This document shows, one piece after another, positions 20,434 through 31,931 of a DNA stretch of 64,000 nucleotides. This stretch comes from Mycocentrospora acerina (Eukaryota; Ascomycota; Dothideomycetes; Pleosporales). The notes below the pieces were generated by a model. That model ran no database searches, was not told the DNA's origin, and saw nothing but the letters and a program-made list of their open reading frames with translations. Position 1 is the stretch's first letter. The number at the start of each line of letters is the position of its first letter. The position numbers and the translations under genes were made by a program. The stretch is from NCBI GenBank assembly GCA_022701365.1, contig JAKUHH010000201.1, forward strand, positions 806,001 through 870,000, written 5' to 3'.

Positions 20434-21609
20434 TCAAACCCTCTTGCACCACCACAACCCAACTTCCAAACACTCTCCACTCGAAGCTCCCTTTTGCTGC
20501 AGCAGATCCGCCATCATCAGCTCCGACCACCTCGACCACTCCTCCTGATTCTTTCCGCTAACCTTCTTCAGCAGCGGCTCCAGACTCTCAATCATCTGCG
20601 TCACAATCAGCAACGCCGTGTACCGAATCGCCAGCTGGTCTTCTGTCAGAGTCGTAGGGCCGTCAATCGTCGTGTGTCCCATTTTGATCCGCATCGTCTC
20701 GCTGTCGCGGCGTTTGCCCGGGTTGCGCTCGGCCGCCGCTTCGCGCTCCCAGCGCAGTTCGCCGAGCGGGATGGCTATCCGTCGGTTCTCCACGTTGCAC
20801 AGGGTTTCGGGCTCTTGCAGGAGCATGCCCGAGGCACGTGCGCACGGGGTCGAGGTTAGTTTGTAGCGGTCAATTGCTTCTTCAATCCACGTGTTGGCGT
20901 CTTGCAGATACTTGTTCTGCACCTTGGTAAACGGCGTGATTGGCGAGATGAGAAACGTTCCAGTCGAGACGGCGCACGTGTATTCCTCTGCGTCCTTTCC
21001 TGGCGGGGGCGGTGGGTGTGGGAGAATGGAGCGGATGACATGGTCAGTCTCCCACACTTCCAGGGTGCCCCCCGACTTGAGCACGCGTGTAACCTCGTCG
21101 AGAAATGGTTGGTGCTGTTCTGTGGGCACGACAAGACTCAGATCCTTGACCATGATGATGTCAAACTCTCCGTCACTGAACGGCAGCGGTGGGTTTCGCA
21201 GATCGTGCTGCACAAACGTCCAGTCGACGCCCTGCCGCTGCATGTCTCCAGCCAACGGCGCAATGTCGAGTCCTGTAAAGGATACGTTGTCGTATCCAAG
21301 CCCACTGAGGTAATCATGGCATGCCGCCGACCAGTACCCGGTGCCGCATGCAAGTTCAAGCACCTTGTTGGGAGGGTTCGAGGGGTCGGGCGTGGAGCCT
21401 AGGGGGCGGCCAAAGACGGTGGTCGCGAGCAACAGGTGCAGGTTTTGGCGTTGCAGCTCAGGCAGGTCGCAGGGGAGCGGATACTGTGGTGCGCCGCGAA
21501 GGTAGCGTCGTCCATGGCGTAGCGCAAATGGTTCCAAGGGGAAGCCAGCGGCGGCATCCTTGGTGTTCTGGGTCGAGTTGCTCGAGACGGAGCCGCGAGT
21601 CGCATCCAT
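20434..21609 (-). CDS. Class I SAM-dependent methyltransferase
   Basis: The frame from the ATG at 21609 gives 391 residues. Motif I is VLELACGTGYWSA (about residues 83-95), followed by an acidic residue in FTGLDIAPLAG, then GEFDIIMVKDLSLVVP and VLKSGGTLEVWETDH, the usual order for a Rossmann-fold methyltransferase. The C-terminal half carries family-specific helices with conserved tryptophans. The substrate is not evident. The frame stays open for about 57 codons upstream of the ATG (Ser/Pro-rich, to near 21780), ending at a possible acceptor. An upstream first exon is therefore likely and the true N-terminus may be longer. Confidence 0.8.
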   Translation of the reverse strand: MDATRGSVSSNSTQNTKDAAAGFPLEPFALRHGRRYLRGAPQYPLPCDLPELQRQNLHLLLATTVFGRPLGSTPDPSNPPNKVLELACGTGYWSAACHDYLSGLGYDNVSFTGLDIAPLAGDMQRQGVDWTFVQHDLRNPPLPFSDGEFDIIMVKDLSLVVPTEQHQPFLDEVTRVLKSGGTLEVWETDHVIRSILPHPPPPPGKDAEEYTCAVSTGTFLISPITPFTKVQNKYLQDANTWIEEAIDRYKLTSTPCARASGMLLQEPETLCNVENRRIAIPLGELRWEREAAAERNPGKRRDSETMRIKMGHTTIDGPTTLTEDQLAIRYTALLIVTQMIESLEPLLKKVSGKNQEEWSRWSELMMADLLQQKGASSGECLEVGLWWCKRV

Positions 21610-21789
21610 TGGAAGACTAGGGGCCTGAGACGAGGGCGGGCTTCGAGGGCCTGACGAGGCGATGGTGGATGTGGCAGAAATGGTTCTGCCGAGGGGGGTG
21701 GTCGAGGCACTGTCCCATGCCTTTGCGTCGCTAGCCTTTGGTCTCTCAATGGGGTTGTGCGCGTGCGAGGGAGGGTAGCGAAACTATAA

Positions 21790-23284
21790 GATTTACATTA
21801 GAATGCCATTGCCTTGCACAGATTGTCGCCAGGAAGCGCTGACCAGCATCCATTCAGCCATCCTTTCCAGCACCGTTGCCCCACTGTTAGCGGGCCCTGA
21901 TACTAGCACCTATGCGTCTAGGCACGCAGTCCCGAGTCAGCAGGTGGAATGCGGGCAGAGGCGACGCAGGCACAGCGCAGCGAGGGCAGAGGATTAGACA
22001 GGCAGACAGGACCTGAGGATGGGAAGACAAGGCGTGCACAATGCGGCACGCCATGGCACGTCAGCATGGCGTTGATGGACCCAGATTCACGACGGCTCGG
22101 AAGGCTCCATGTTCGGAAGCCAGCCGCAGAGGCGCTTGTCTCCAATCACGAGGGTGTGTCGAGGGGCCTGGGTAAGATTGCCATTGTACTGGCAGGATGC
22201 AGAGGCGCCACCTCGTCTCTGCAAACGCGGAGACTCCCGCCGTGCCTGGGGTCTTGATGTGCTGTGTTGTGTTGTGTTGCGTTGGGTTGGGTTGTGAGTG
22301 CTGTACTGTACTGAACTGTACTGTGCTGTGCTGTGCTATGCGGTGCTGTGCTGCGCTGTGCTGTGTCACGTTATACTGCATCTACCGTCGGCCTGCTGCC
22401 ATGTACGCCTACGCCTACGCCTCGCAGACGGCGGGCCTGCACTGGGCAGCCAAGAGAGCCTGCGCACATGACTGCGTGCCAAAGGGCACGTCTTGTCTCG
22501 TCGTGCCATTCCGTCGCCTCGATGCATGCCAACGCCCAGCGCGTCCCCTGGGGAATGCACCGCAAACAAAGAACAGGCGGTCGTGGTGTTTCACCATCGA
22601 CGTGCGCAGCGTGATGCGGCCACCCTGCCCTGTGCACGTGACGTAGCACGGAGCTGCGAACCTTGCCCTTCACGCCGGCTGGCCAGAGCATCATCCTACA
22701 CTCTCTATTCTTCCCAGCGCTGCGGTTGGAGCAGCCCCCGATTAGCCTGCCGCCATTGAGAAGACCCGTATTGCCGCCGCCGCCCGGCTGCCCCAGATCT
22801 CGTAAGCCCGTGGCTCCAGCCCGCGTCCGTCGCCGTTGATTCCAACCCGACCCTGCTCCGTCCCCCGCACAGCTGTTGACGGCGCCAGACAACACTCGGC
22901 GACGCCTCGATATCGCCCTGCGCTTGCTGCATCCCCCACGACGGCGCTCGCCCGAAGCGAGACGGCCACATTCGCTGCCCACCGCGTCCCCGCCTCGCCT
23001 CGCCTCGACTCGATCCCCTCCCTCGCCTCTCCCCCCTCCCTTCACAGCGCGCAACCCAGCCAAAGACGCCGCCGATACATGCGGCTCGCGAGCAGGGCGT
23101 GATAGCGCGAGTTCATGCCGAGGACCACGACGGGCGCCCATGTTGAAAAGAAGAAAGTCGCGTGCCCGATCCCTTGCCCACACCTGACGCCCCCGCTCGA
23201 AGCCACACACGTCCCGGGGCCTCACCCTCCAGTACCTGCTGCTCTCCCCGGGACTCTCGCCCACTCCCGCCGCGATTCCCTTAG
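21790..23284. other. Intergenic, GC-rich, with TG/CTGT-type repeats
   Basis: It lies between the methyltransferase 5' end and CCR4, which are divergent. A tandem GTGTT/GTACT/CTGTGCTGTG tract occupies about 22258-22370. Long frames on both strands are Arg/Pro/Ala-rich and follow composition. A methyltransferase first exon may be hidden near 21800-21950. Confidence 0.45.
22258..22370. repeat. Low-complexity GTGTT/GTACT/GTGCT pentamer tract
   Basis: A run of degenerate 5-bp units grading from TGTGT to GTACT to GTGCT in intergenic DNA. Confidence 0.8.
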
Positions 23285-25675
23285 ATGGCCGATTACTCGG
23301 TCTACCAAAGGGGAGCCGGCCAGACCTTCTACCCGCAACACGCGCAAAACATACGAAACCTCCCCAACCGCGCACGCTCGCCCACCAACAGCGCCCGCAT
23401 ACCTTTCCCCAACCCCGACACGCCCTCGCCCTCGCGCTCCCCAGGACGCCAGTCCCCGCAGCAATTCACCATGTTCAACCAGGGCCACGCACACCAGGGC
23501 CACAATGTCATGATGAACGGGCGGACGGGCCACCAGGGCTATGCGCTGCAGATGAATCTGGGCAAGCCCTTCCAACACAACCAAAACCACCAACACCATG
23601 GCCACAGCCACCAACAGCACCAGGAGCACGCCGGTGGAGCCCACAATGGGCAGTACAACCATCAGCACAACATCTCAAGCGGCGCCATGTCAAACGCCCA
23701 GCCCCACTTTGCGCAGAGCCACCTCCAAAACGGGACCCCGAACAGCGTCCACAGCGGACTGAGCAAGCCTCCAAACGAACACTGGGCAGAGCAGCTGCGA
23801 CAAGCACAAACGGCCCGCGAAATGACACAGTCGCATTCGCATGCAAGGATCCATCCGAGTGTCAGCAAGAGCATCGTGGCAGGGACAACAAACGGCATGC
23901 AGAAAGAGTCGGACAAGGAAGAGCGCAATAGGCCTGCGGCTCAGCGCGCCGAAGATGCAAAGGAGAATCATATCTGGACGATCCTCGATTTCGGCGGACA
24001 GAATCTAAAGGTCATTACGCCCTCGCTGTTTAACTACACCTTCCTCACCAAGCTCTACGTGAATTGCAACAAGCTCTCGTACATTCCTCAGAACATCGGA
24101 CAGCTGCGCAACCTCACCCATTTGGATCTCTCCCTGAACAATCTGCAATATCTGCCTCCGGAGATTGGAATGCTGGTCAACCTGAAGCAGCTGCTCGTGT
24201 TTGATAACAATCTTGACAACCTCCCGTATGAACTAGGCTCACTCTACCAACTGGAAATGCTCGGCATTGAGGGCAATCCCATTCCAGATGATCTGAAGCA
24301 AATCATCATGGAGCAAGGCACCACGGAGCTAATCAAGCATTTCCGTGAGACTGCACAGGGTAAGTCTGGCCCAGAACTGAGGCTATTCTGCACTCAACTC
24401 ACAATTTACAGGTCCTGAAGCGCCACCAGAGCGAGACTGGATTGTTCTCGATGAAATCCAAGATCCTACGCAGGAAACGGTAACAGCGCTGAGTTACAAC
24501 ATATTGTGCGACAAGTACTGCACGCAATCACAATACGGATACACGCCAAGCCAAGCGCTGAACTGGGAGAACCGCAGAGAAAACATTCTTGGTGAGCTGC
24601 GGGAACGCAATGCGGACATTGTTTGCTTGCAAGAAATCGACCAGGACAGCTTCAATGAGTATTTCAGAGAAGGACTGGCCCACAATGACTACAAGGGAGT
24701 GTTCTGGCCCAAGTCAAGGGCGAGGACAATGGCCGAGCGCGAGGCGAAGCTTGTCGATGGGTGTGCCATTTTCTTCAAGAACAGCAAGTAAGTTCAAGCG
24801 CAGGTACACTCGGCTGGTGGAGATGCTCATTAGTACACAGGTACATCTTGCTTGACAAGCAGCTCATCGACTTTGCCAACACGGCTATCAACAGACCAGA
24901 CATGAAGGGAGAGCACGACATCTTCAACCGTGTCATGCCTCGAGACGACATTGCAGTCATTGCATTCCTGGAAAACCGCGCTACTGGCTCGAGGTTCATC
25001 GTCGGAAACGTGCACGTCTTCTGGAACCCAGCTTTCACGGATGTCAAGCTCGTTCAAGTAGCCATTTTGATGGAGGGTATTACAAAGTTTGCCAACAAGT
25101 GGGCCAAGATGCCTGCTTGCAAAGACAAGGACGTGTTCCGATTTACAAACGGCGATAACGAGGAAGACCGGGAGCTCGATACGACGCAGGAACCAGGGCC
25201 TTCGAAGGAGTATTCTGACGGCTCGCAGATACCGCTGCTGTTGTGCGGTGACTTCAACTCGCTGCCTGCTGGTGGTGTTTACGATTTGATCACTCAGGGT
25301 ACTTTGTCTAGTTCACACAAGGATCTCGGCAGTCGAAAGTACGGCAACTTTACAAGGGACGGCATATCACACCCTTTCAGCCTCAAATCCAGCTATTCGG
25401 CCATCAACGAGCTAGCATTTACCAACTACACTCCTGGGTTCGCGGGTGTTCTCGACTACATTTGGTACTCGACCAACACACTCCAGGTGGTGGGACTACT
25501 TGGCGACATTGACAAGGATTACCTTCGGCGTGTGCCTGGATTCCCCAACTACCACTTCCCTAGTGACCACGTTGCCTTGTACGCGCAGTACATTGTCAAG
25601 GGCCGGAAAGAGAAGAAGGTGCAGGAAGTCGACTTTGGACCGAGCCGAGATCGGGACCGAGATCGTCGGTCTTGA
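23285..25675 (+). CDS. ccr4: CCR4 poly(A)-specific deadenylase, catalytic subunit of CCR4-NOT
   Basis: Three exons, 23285-24359, 24412-24787 and 24841-25675, encode 761 residues. The N-terminus (about residues 45-150) is rich in His, Gln and Asn. It is followed by a leucine-rich repeat block (LTKLYVNCNKLSYIPQNI, LTHLDLSLNNLQYLP) that in yeast binds the NOT/CAF1 scaffold. The C-terminal domain is an exonuclease/endonuclease/phosphatase fold: LSYNILCDKY, the catalytic LQEID, NVHVFWNP, CGDFNSLP and a final SDHVAL. All the metal and catalytic positions I can recognise are present, so it should be an active 3' poly(A) exonuclease that shortens mRNA tails. The Asp/Arg-rich tail is short. Both introns are about 52 nt and canonical. 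Confidence 0.95.
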
Positions 25676-26519
25676 GGGCAAAGCGATTGTCATTGTCGTC
25701 GTCGTCGCCGTCGTCAAGGCCGATCACGTTCGAAGCTAGTGGCGATGATTTGATTAGGAATCTGTCAGTAGGCGTGTATGCAGGCGTCGTTTGTCGTTTT
25801 CGGGCGTTCGTCATATGCTCGGTGTTCGGTTTTTGCATCTCCTTCGGTCAATTTTTTTTCCCTTTGTAGCACAGAGGGGGTTTGGAATTGATTGAGCAGT
25901 CAGTTTCGGTTGGGAGGGGGTTTTGGCGGGCACGGCAAGGTGGAAGGTATGCGGTTCTCTGTCCATCTTGCATTGGGTGCAGGGGCAAGGTAAGGCGGGT
26001 TTAGTACACGAATCTCACATCATGTTTGTTGTTCCTGCACGCTCTCTGTCTGGCGTGTTGTCATGAGATGTGCGGCGTCTTTCACTCGACTCTCTTTTGT
26101 GCGTGCAGGGTGTGGATGGTCGGTCTTGGGGAGGGAATGGGGCAGGGGGTGTGTTATATTTTTTGGGTGCGAGCGAGCGAGGCTTTGGTTTTCGGTAGTC
26201 CAGTATGTTCTGCAATGTATATGTAGCTCTTCAACAGGCCATGTCCACACCGACTTTCCGGGCGCGCTAACACGGGGGGATTGAGGGCCATGGCCTTGGT
26301 GCCTGCCGAGTCGATTCGCTGCGAGGAGCGGTTGAGGAGCGTCTCTGCTCGCTTGACCGCAGGTTTACACGTGCTGCTAGCGTCATAGCATTGATCACCT
26401 CGACAACTTTCCCTGACACGCACGCTCTTTCCCACGCCCCCTGATCCCTCTCACCAGGCCGCCCCCGTTACGATAGCCTCAGTATTCTTCCCGCATTCAT
26501 TGACATTGACCCATTCGCC
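25676..26519. other. Intergenic, promoter of SEC14
   Basis: 3' flank of CCR4 and promoter/leader of SEC14. There is a GTCGTC microsatellite just after the CCR4 stop (about 25690-25715). No gene seen. Confidence 0.5.
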
Positions 26520-27763
26520 ATGGCCGCCCACGCTACCACCGAGCTCCCGCTCGACCCCAAGTACGACGACTACGACTACCCCACAATTGCCCCGACCCCC
26601 CAGAACGGCCATCCTGGCCACACGACGCCCGAGCAGAATGCCCAGGTTGCTCAGCTGCGCATGTCGCTCGAGCAGGCCGGCTTCACCAAGAACCTGGACA
26701 CCCTGACGATGGTATGCTGGTGGCGGTGTGCAGCGAAGAGATGCTGTTGTTGCGGGTGGCTAACTAGCCTCTAGCTGCGATTCCTCCGCGCGCGAAAGTT
26801 CAATGTCGAGCTTGCCAAGCAGATGTGAGTTGGCGTTGCCGTCTGGCGTGGGCATGGACGTGGGCGTGAGAACCAACTGGGCTCTACTGACGTGGCGCAG
26901 GTTCATCGACAGCGAGACATGGCGCAAGTCGTACGCGGGCGTTGGCGTCGAGGAGCTCGTCCGCACGTTTGAGTACAAGGAGAGACCAGAAGTGTTCCAG
27001 TTCTATCCCCAGTACTACCACAAGACGGACAAGGTACGTCTTCCTCGCCATGCTGCACACCGACTCCAATTCTGTACCCCTGCTGACCCCTGCTCAATAG
27101 GATGGCCGCCCGCTCTACATTGAGCAGCTCGGCAAGGTCGACCTCACTGCCCTCCACAAGATCACATCCCAAGACCGCATGATCCAGAACCTCGTCTGCG
27201 AATACGAGAAGATGGCCGACCCGCGTCTCCCTGCTTGCTCCCGCAAGTCTGGCTACCTCCTCGAGACGTCATGCACAATCATGGATCTCAAGGGTGTTGG
27301 TATTGCCAAGGCGACCTCGGTCTACGGCTACCTCCAGGCTGTTTCCGCCATCTCGCAAAACTACTACCCAGAGCGTCTCGGCAAGATGTACATTATCAAC
27401 GCCCCCTGGGGCTTCTCAGGCGTTTTCAGCGTGGTCAAGAAGTTCCTCGATCCCGTCACCAGCGCCAAGATCCATGTCCTGGGCAGCGGGTACGAGAAGG
27501 AGTTGTTGGCACAGGTGCCTGCCGAGAACCTCCCCAAGACATTCGGTGGCAAATGCGAGTGCGAGGGCGGATGCATGCTGAGCGATGCGGGCCCCTGGTG
27601 GGACCAGGAATGGGTCAAGGAGCCCAAGTGGGCGAAGAAGAGCGATGCTATTGATAACACGCAACTCCCCGCTCCTACGGATGGCGTTGCTCAGCAGCCA
27701 CTTGCGCCGGCGCCTGCTGGCACTGTGCCGGCTGATGCTCCCCAGACGCACGCACCCGCTTAG
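26520..27763 (+). CDS. sec14: SEC14 phosphatidylinositol/phosphatidylcholine transfer protein
   Basis: Exons 26520-26711, 26775-26824, 26901-27033 and 27101-27763 encode 345 residues. The CRAL-TRIO N domain shows LRFLRARKFNVELAKQMF. The lipid-binding domain shows FYPQYYHKTDKDGRPLYIEQ, ETSCTIMDLKGVGI, SQNYYPERLGKMYIINAPWG, FLDPVTSAKIHVLG and ENLPKTFGGKC, all very close to yeast Sec14. It exchanges PtdIns and PtdCho between membranes and supports Golgi secretion. The second coding exon is only 50 nt. The C-terminal tail after WVKEPKWAKK is Ala/Pro-rich and not conserved. Confidence 0.95.
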
Positions 27764-28188
27764 AAGGCTGGTAATGTTCGATTAGGGTGCTCAGATTTTG
27801 TTAGGTAGTGGTCAGCAGGGCTGCAAATAGAAGGCTTGCGTATAGTGCGTACCATGGGAGGCTTGGGGTGGAGGTGATGCCCCTGTTGTTAGTTCGTTTC
27901 CCAATCGCATACAGGCTGGTCATGATATAGACAGATGATGGTGGTGTTGAGGAGTGGCACCGCAAGTGTAAAATCGAGTTTTGAAAGACAGAGTTTGGAT
28001 ATTTTCTCTGCAACTTTTTTTTTTTTGCCTTTTACCATTACCATTCTGATACAAGAATGCACTGCATGGCTCACCCTCTTCCACCCCTTTATAAGAACAC
28101 ATGCTCACACCTCTCCGTCTTCTCATGCTCATGCTCACGATACAATCTACATTTCACCCCTTTCCACAGCCTACAATCTCCCTTTTCC

Positions 28189-28227
28189 TTCTTCTTCTTC
28201 TTCTTCTTCTTCTTCTTCTTCTTCTTC
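28189..28227. repeat. (CTT)n microsatellite
   Basis: About thirteen uninterrupted CTT units. Confidence 0.95.
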
Positions 28228-28739
28228 GTCTTCCTCCTTCTCCCTCTCACCCCCTCACACAACACCCCTCCTCGCATCCCCCAGGCGCAGCAGGCACGCA
28301 TATTCCCCCGTTCCCTTTTCCTTTCCCTTTTCCTTTCCCGCAACCCAACGTCACCGTGTCCACGACCGCTGTTTCTCACGCCCTCGATGTGTGCAAGGGG
28401 GCTTCGGCTGCGATGTGTAGAGGTTTAGCAGGGAGGAGGAGGAGAAGAAGAAGAAGAAGAAGAAGTAGAAGGCTGGTTTGCTAATTTTTTTTGGAAGGGT
28501 TGAGAGCAGGGTGCGGGGATGTAAGGGTGTGGGGAGGAGGAGCGCGATGGGGAGGGGGCCGACGAGGAGGATAGGAGTGCTGGTTTGGGAGGAGGGGTGG
28601 ATGATGGGTGGTGGGGTGCAAGGTGTATGGGGATGGGGATGGGGGTCTGTTGGAGTGCGAGGTGAGCCGTTGTTGCTGGTTGGGGCTGTCGTTTTTGGAG
28701 CGTTCTTTTTCTTCTAAAATATGCTTCCTTAGCTATAAT

Positions 28740-28740
28740 T

Positions 28741-28804
<64 letters not shown>
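28740..28804. repeat. Compound (TG)n(AG)n microsatellite
   Basis: Seven TG units pass directly into about twenty-five AG units. Confidence 0.95.
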
Positions 28805-28808
<4 letters not shown>

Positions 28809-29604
28809 ACTTGACCTGGTGGGATGTAGATATATAGAGCGGGGAAAAGACAACAAGCTTTTTAACTCGAGCTTGTAGAAAAGAAGGAGTGCGTCCACTC
28901 TTTCAAGTACACCCCATACGTACCCCCGACTACATCGTGTCCGTCATTGTGAAGCCTAGGAATGTGTTTTGACGTGCTTTCATACACGCCTTTGCCCAAA
29001 CTAACAAGCTTCCCTTTCCTTTTTTATATGGTGATAACAATCGCCTCGTGAATACAATTTCTAACCTCACTACCGCTTTGTTGTCTTTGATCAGTATGGA
29101 ACGAATATTGCGAGAAGCGCGCTTTGATCAACGCGATTACCCACAGCTGTAGCTCCATCTTGAAAAGAATAACAACAGAAAATTCGACTTGATTTAAAGA
29201 TTTGCAATTCATACAGAGCTTTTACTAGATTACCGAGATATAAAAACCTGGGTCATTGGGCACGCATTTAATCCCGTGAGAAAACGGGGGTAGAGGAAGC
29301 CGCCGACACCATAAAAGTACAGCCCATATTCCCGATTCCCCGCACTACTCATTGCCCAAGTTGAAAGCCATGAACAAAGAAACGGCGCACGTAGAATACA
29401 AACTCAAAAAGAAAGCCCGAAATTAGAACCACTACGCCGTGTTGCTAAATGCACACTCATTTACGAGAGACACAAAGTGAGTCCCGATTGGATTCTCTTT
29501 CACGGCTACTCGAAGCACCAAACCTAAGCACGGCATTACTAGATACGGTGCTTTTCCGACTCTGTAGACGAATTAATTCAAAGTACAATGCATTGTTAGA
29601 GCGG

Positions 29605-31131
29605 TTACTGACCGAGTCGCGAGTACAGCATGTACAGCGCCATTTGGTTGCACTCTTGTGTACCAGTGATGGTGACCAGACGCTCGTTGCTGTTGTCCGT
29701 AGGTTCGTTGATCTTGATGACACTGCCACTAAGCTGGCGGATCTCGTTGATCTTCGCACCACCCTTACCAATGATGGCACCGACCATGTCGTTGGGAATG
29801 AAGATTTGCTGTGTCAGAGGCTGCGAAAACGATTAGCACATGCAGAGGGTGAGGGGTTACTGGGCTTCAAATTGGCAACATACCTGACCTGGCATAGCGA
29901 CAGGCGCCTGGTTAGGAGCTGCACCATGTGCAACAGGCGCTGCAGCATGATGGCCAGCGTAGGGAGCAGGCTGTGCGCCTTGAGGTCCACCGTAGTGGGC
30001 GCGACCAGGTGAACCAGCTCCGTATGGCATGTTAGGGTGCTGCCCATAGGGCCCTGCTTGCTGGGGCTGCCCGTGCATGTGAGGGGCTCCATATCCGCCG
30101 TGGGTAGGAGTGCGTTGAGGAGGTTCCTGACGGCGAAAGTTGGTAGGGTGGGAATACTGACCTCCAGCCGGCTGAGGAACGTACGGCTGGACAGACATGC
30201 CGCCTGGGACGACATTGGCGGCCATGCCACTGCGGGTTGCGTACTGCGAGGCAGCTGGCCCACCAAATCGCTCTGTCAACTGCTCGACCAGGGTTTGAGC
30301 GACATAGTACACCGCAATGTGCACAGCGTCAGCAACACCAAGAACGACCAATGAACGCTCGCCAGAGTTGGGGAGGAGGGTGTCAGATGCGTTCAACTTT
30401 GCATTGGAAGCTTCCTGGATTTCACGGATACGTACTCCAGCCTTACCAATAATGGAGCCAATGAGGATGTGGGGAATAAGCAATCGCATAGGGTACGCCT
30501 TTGATGTGGAGGTGGATGGGGTCTCGAGATCCTCCTGGTTAAGGGTGCGCACAATCAGGCCAAAAGCTTTGGACACGGCATCGACTTGTCCGCTTACGGT
30601 CAAAATACGTTCAACAGCGCCCCGTGAGTAGTCGCTGACGGTGCACTTTGCGCCCGAAAGACGTCGAATCTGGGTCACGTTCTCACCACCTTTGCCAATG
30701 ATGGTAGCGGCTTCGCTAGTGCCAATGCAGGCGCGCAGATGCAACCAGTTTGTCTCGTCCACCTGTTGGTTGGGGTTGACAGGCCGGCCATTGGCGCCAG
30801 CCGTCGACTGAATGGGCTGGGTCTCGAGGATGGCGGGAGCGTCAGGTACGACGGTATCAAGCTGGACGTTTTCTGTGCCATTCTGGGCGACGGCATCGAC
30901 GGCATCGTCTTCTGGCTTGACGTGGTCCTCATGCTTTATGTCCTCGGTAGCGATGCCCTCGCCCTCGACAGGCTGCGCGACGTCAATGTCGTCGGCGATA
31001 GGCTCGTCCTTGACCATCTTATCGAGGGCAGGGCGCTTGGCATCAGGCTGGTCATTGCGGCCAGTGGGCGACGAAGGGTCTTCCAAGGGACGCTTGGTCG
31101 AGGACGCGGCGATGGTCGGGGAGGCAGACAT
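29605..31131 (-). CDS. Triple KH-domain RNA-binding protein (PCBP/Rnc1/Hek2-like)
   Basis: Exons 31131-29884 and 29820-29605 (63-nt intron) encode 487 residues. The start is MSASPTI; an in-frame ATG 13 codons upstream is less likely. Three KH motifs are seen through their GxxG loops: TIIGKGGENVTQIRRLSG, SIIGKAGVRIREIQEAS, and after the intron AIIGKGGAKINEIRQLSG. An acidic, Lys-containing region precedes KH1, and a Gly/Pro/Gln/His-rich linker separates KH2 from KH3. This layout matches poly(C)-binding proteins and fungal Rnc1/Hek2/Pbp2, which bind mRNA 3' regions and control stability, localisation or telomere-linked functions. The third KH lies wholly in the last exon. Confidence 0.88.
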
Positions 31132-31931
31132 ATTCACTATCGCGATAAATCTTGCAACGTGCGTAGACACTCTTCACAATCCAGGCGCGTGATGCGGAGA
31201 TGTGCTTGTTCAATTGATCTCGATTACTTGTCTTGTTATGTACAGCGGGGGCTGTCAAGGAAAGCGTGCTGGTGCTGGCGGCTGGGAAGGGATTGCGAGG
31301 GTGCGGTTGAGGGGGCGTGGAGGTGGGATTCGTCGGGTCTGGGACAAGGCTTGGGACGTGCAGGTGGTGCAGTGGTCGGAAGGAGGGCGTCTCGATGAGT
31401 GAGAGGCCGCGGGTGCTTATGCAGTGATGCGAGAGGGTCGGGAGGATGAGTGCTCTTGGGGCGAGGTAGACGTCGAGCGACAGAAGAAATTCGCCCAAGT
31501 AAAGAAAGCTCTTTCGTCAAACCTTCGGGGAAGCTCAGATGCGATGAGACTAGGTTGCGCGACTTCCTCCACGACGAGAAAACAGCTGGAATGGGGATGG
31601 GCAGAGGTGACGCTGCTGAAGGGAGCTGGCTGGGAGAGGCAGGTGCGCGGTGCGAGGTGGAAGCTGCGACCGTTGCGTCTGCGGAAGGAGAAAGCTTAAA
31701 GTGGAGATGGTCACGTGATGCAATAGTGCAGCAACGCGCAATGCATCAAGCCTGCTCTCACCAGGACGCAGTAGCGCGAGAGATCCTCGAGTCTGTAACA
31801 CTTATCAGTGAAAGAGCTTGGGATTGAGTAAAGACGCGTTCAGGGCCCAGCTTGCATCAGATCTAAGACACCACTCTTCGCCCAAACAACCCCAGAACTC
31901 GAAAGGCCCCCTTAACGCGCACAAAGTCGCC
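31132..31931. promoter_or_regulatory. Divergent promoter region of KH protein and CENP-K-like genes
   Basis: 800 bp between two start codons on opposite strands. No coding frame with family resemblance and no repeats of note. Confidence 0.45.

Larger units (their letters stand above)
27764..29604. other. Intergenic between convergent genes, microsatellite-rich
   Basis: It contains (CTT)n at about 28189-28227, GAAGAA near 28440-28465, and (TG)n(AG)n at about 28740-28804. Frames across it are repeat translations. No gene recognised. Confidence 0.6.

Noticed and set aside
22371..23375. Minus-strand frame of 334 codons upstream of and overlapping CCR4
   Set aside because: The Arg/Gly-rich translation follows GC composition, lies in the CCR4 promoter/leader, and overlaps the start of a certain gene on the other strand.
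28057..28484. Frames of 95-160 codons over the CTT microsatellite
   Set aside because: They are Phe/Ser/Leu or Lys runs read from the repeat in different frames.
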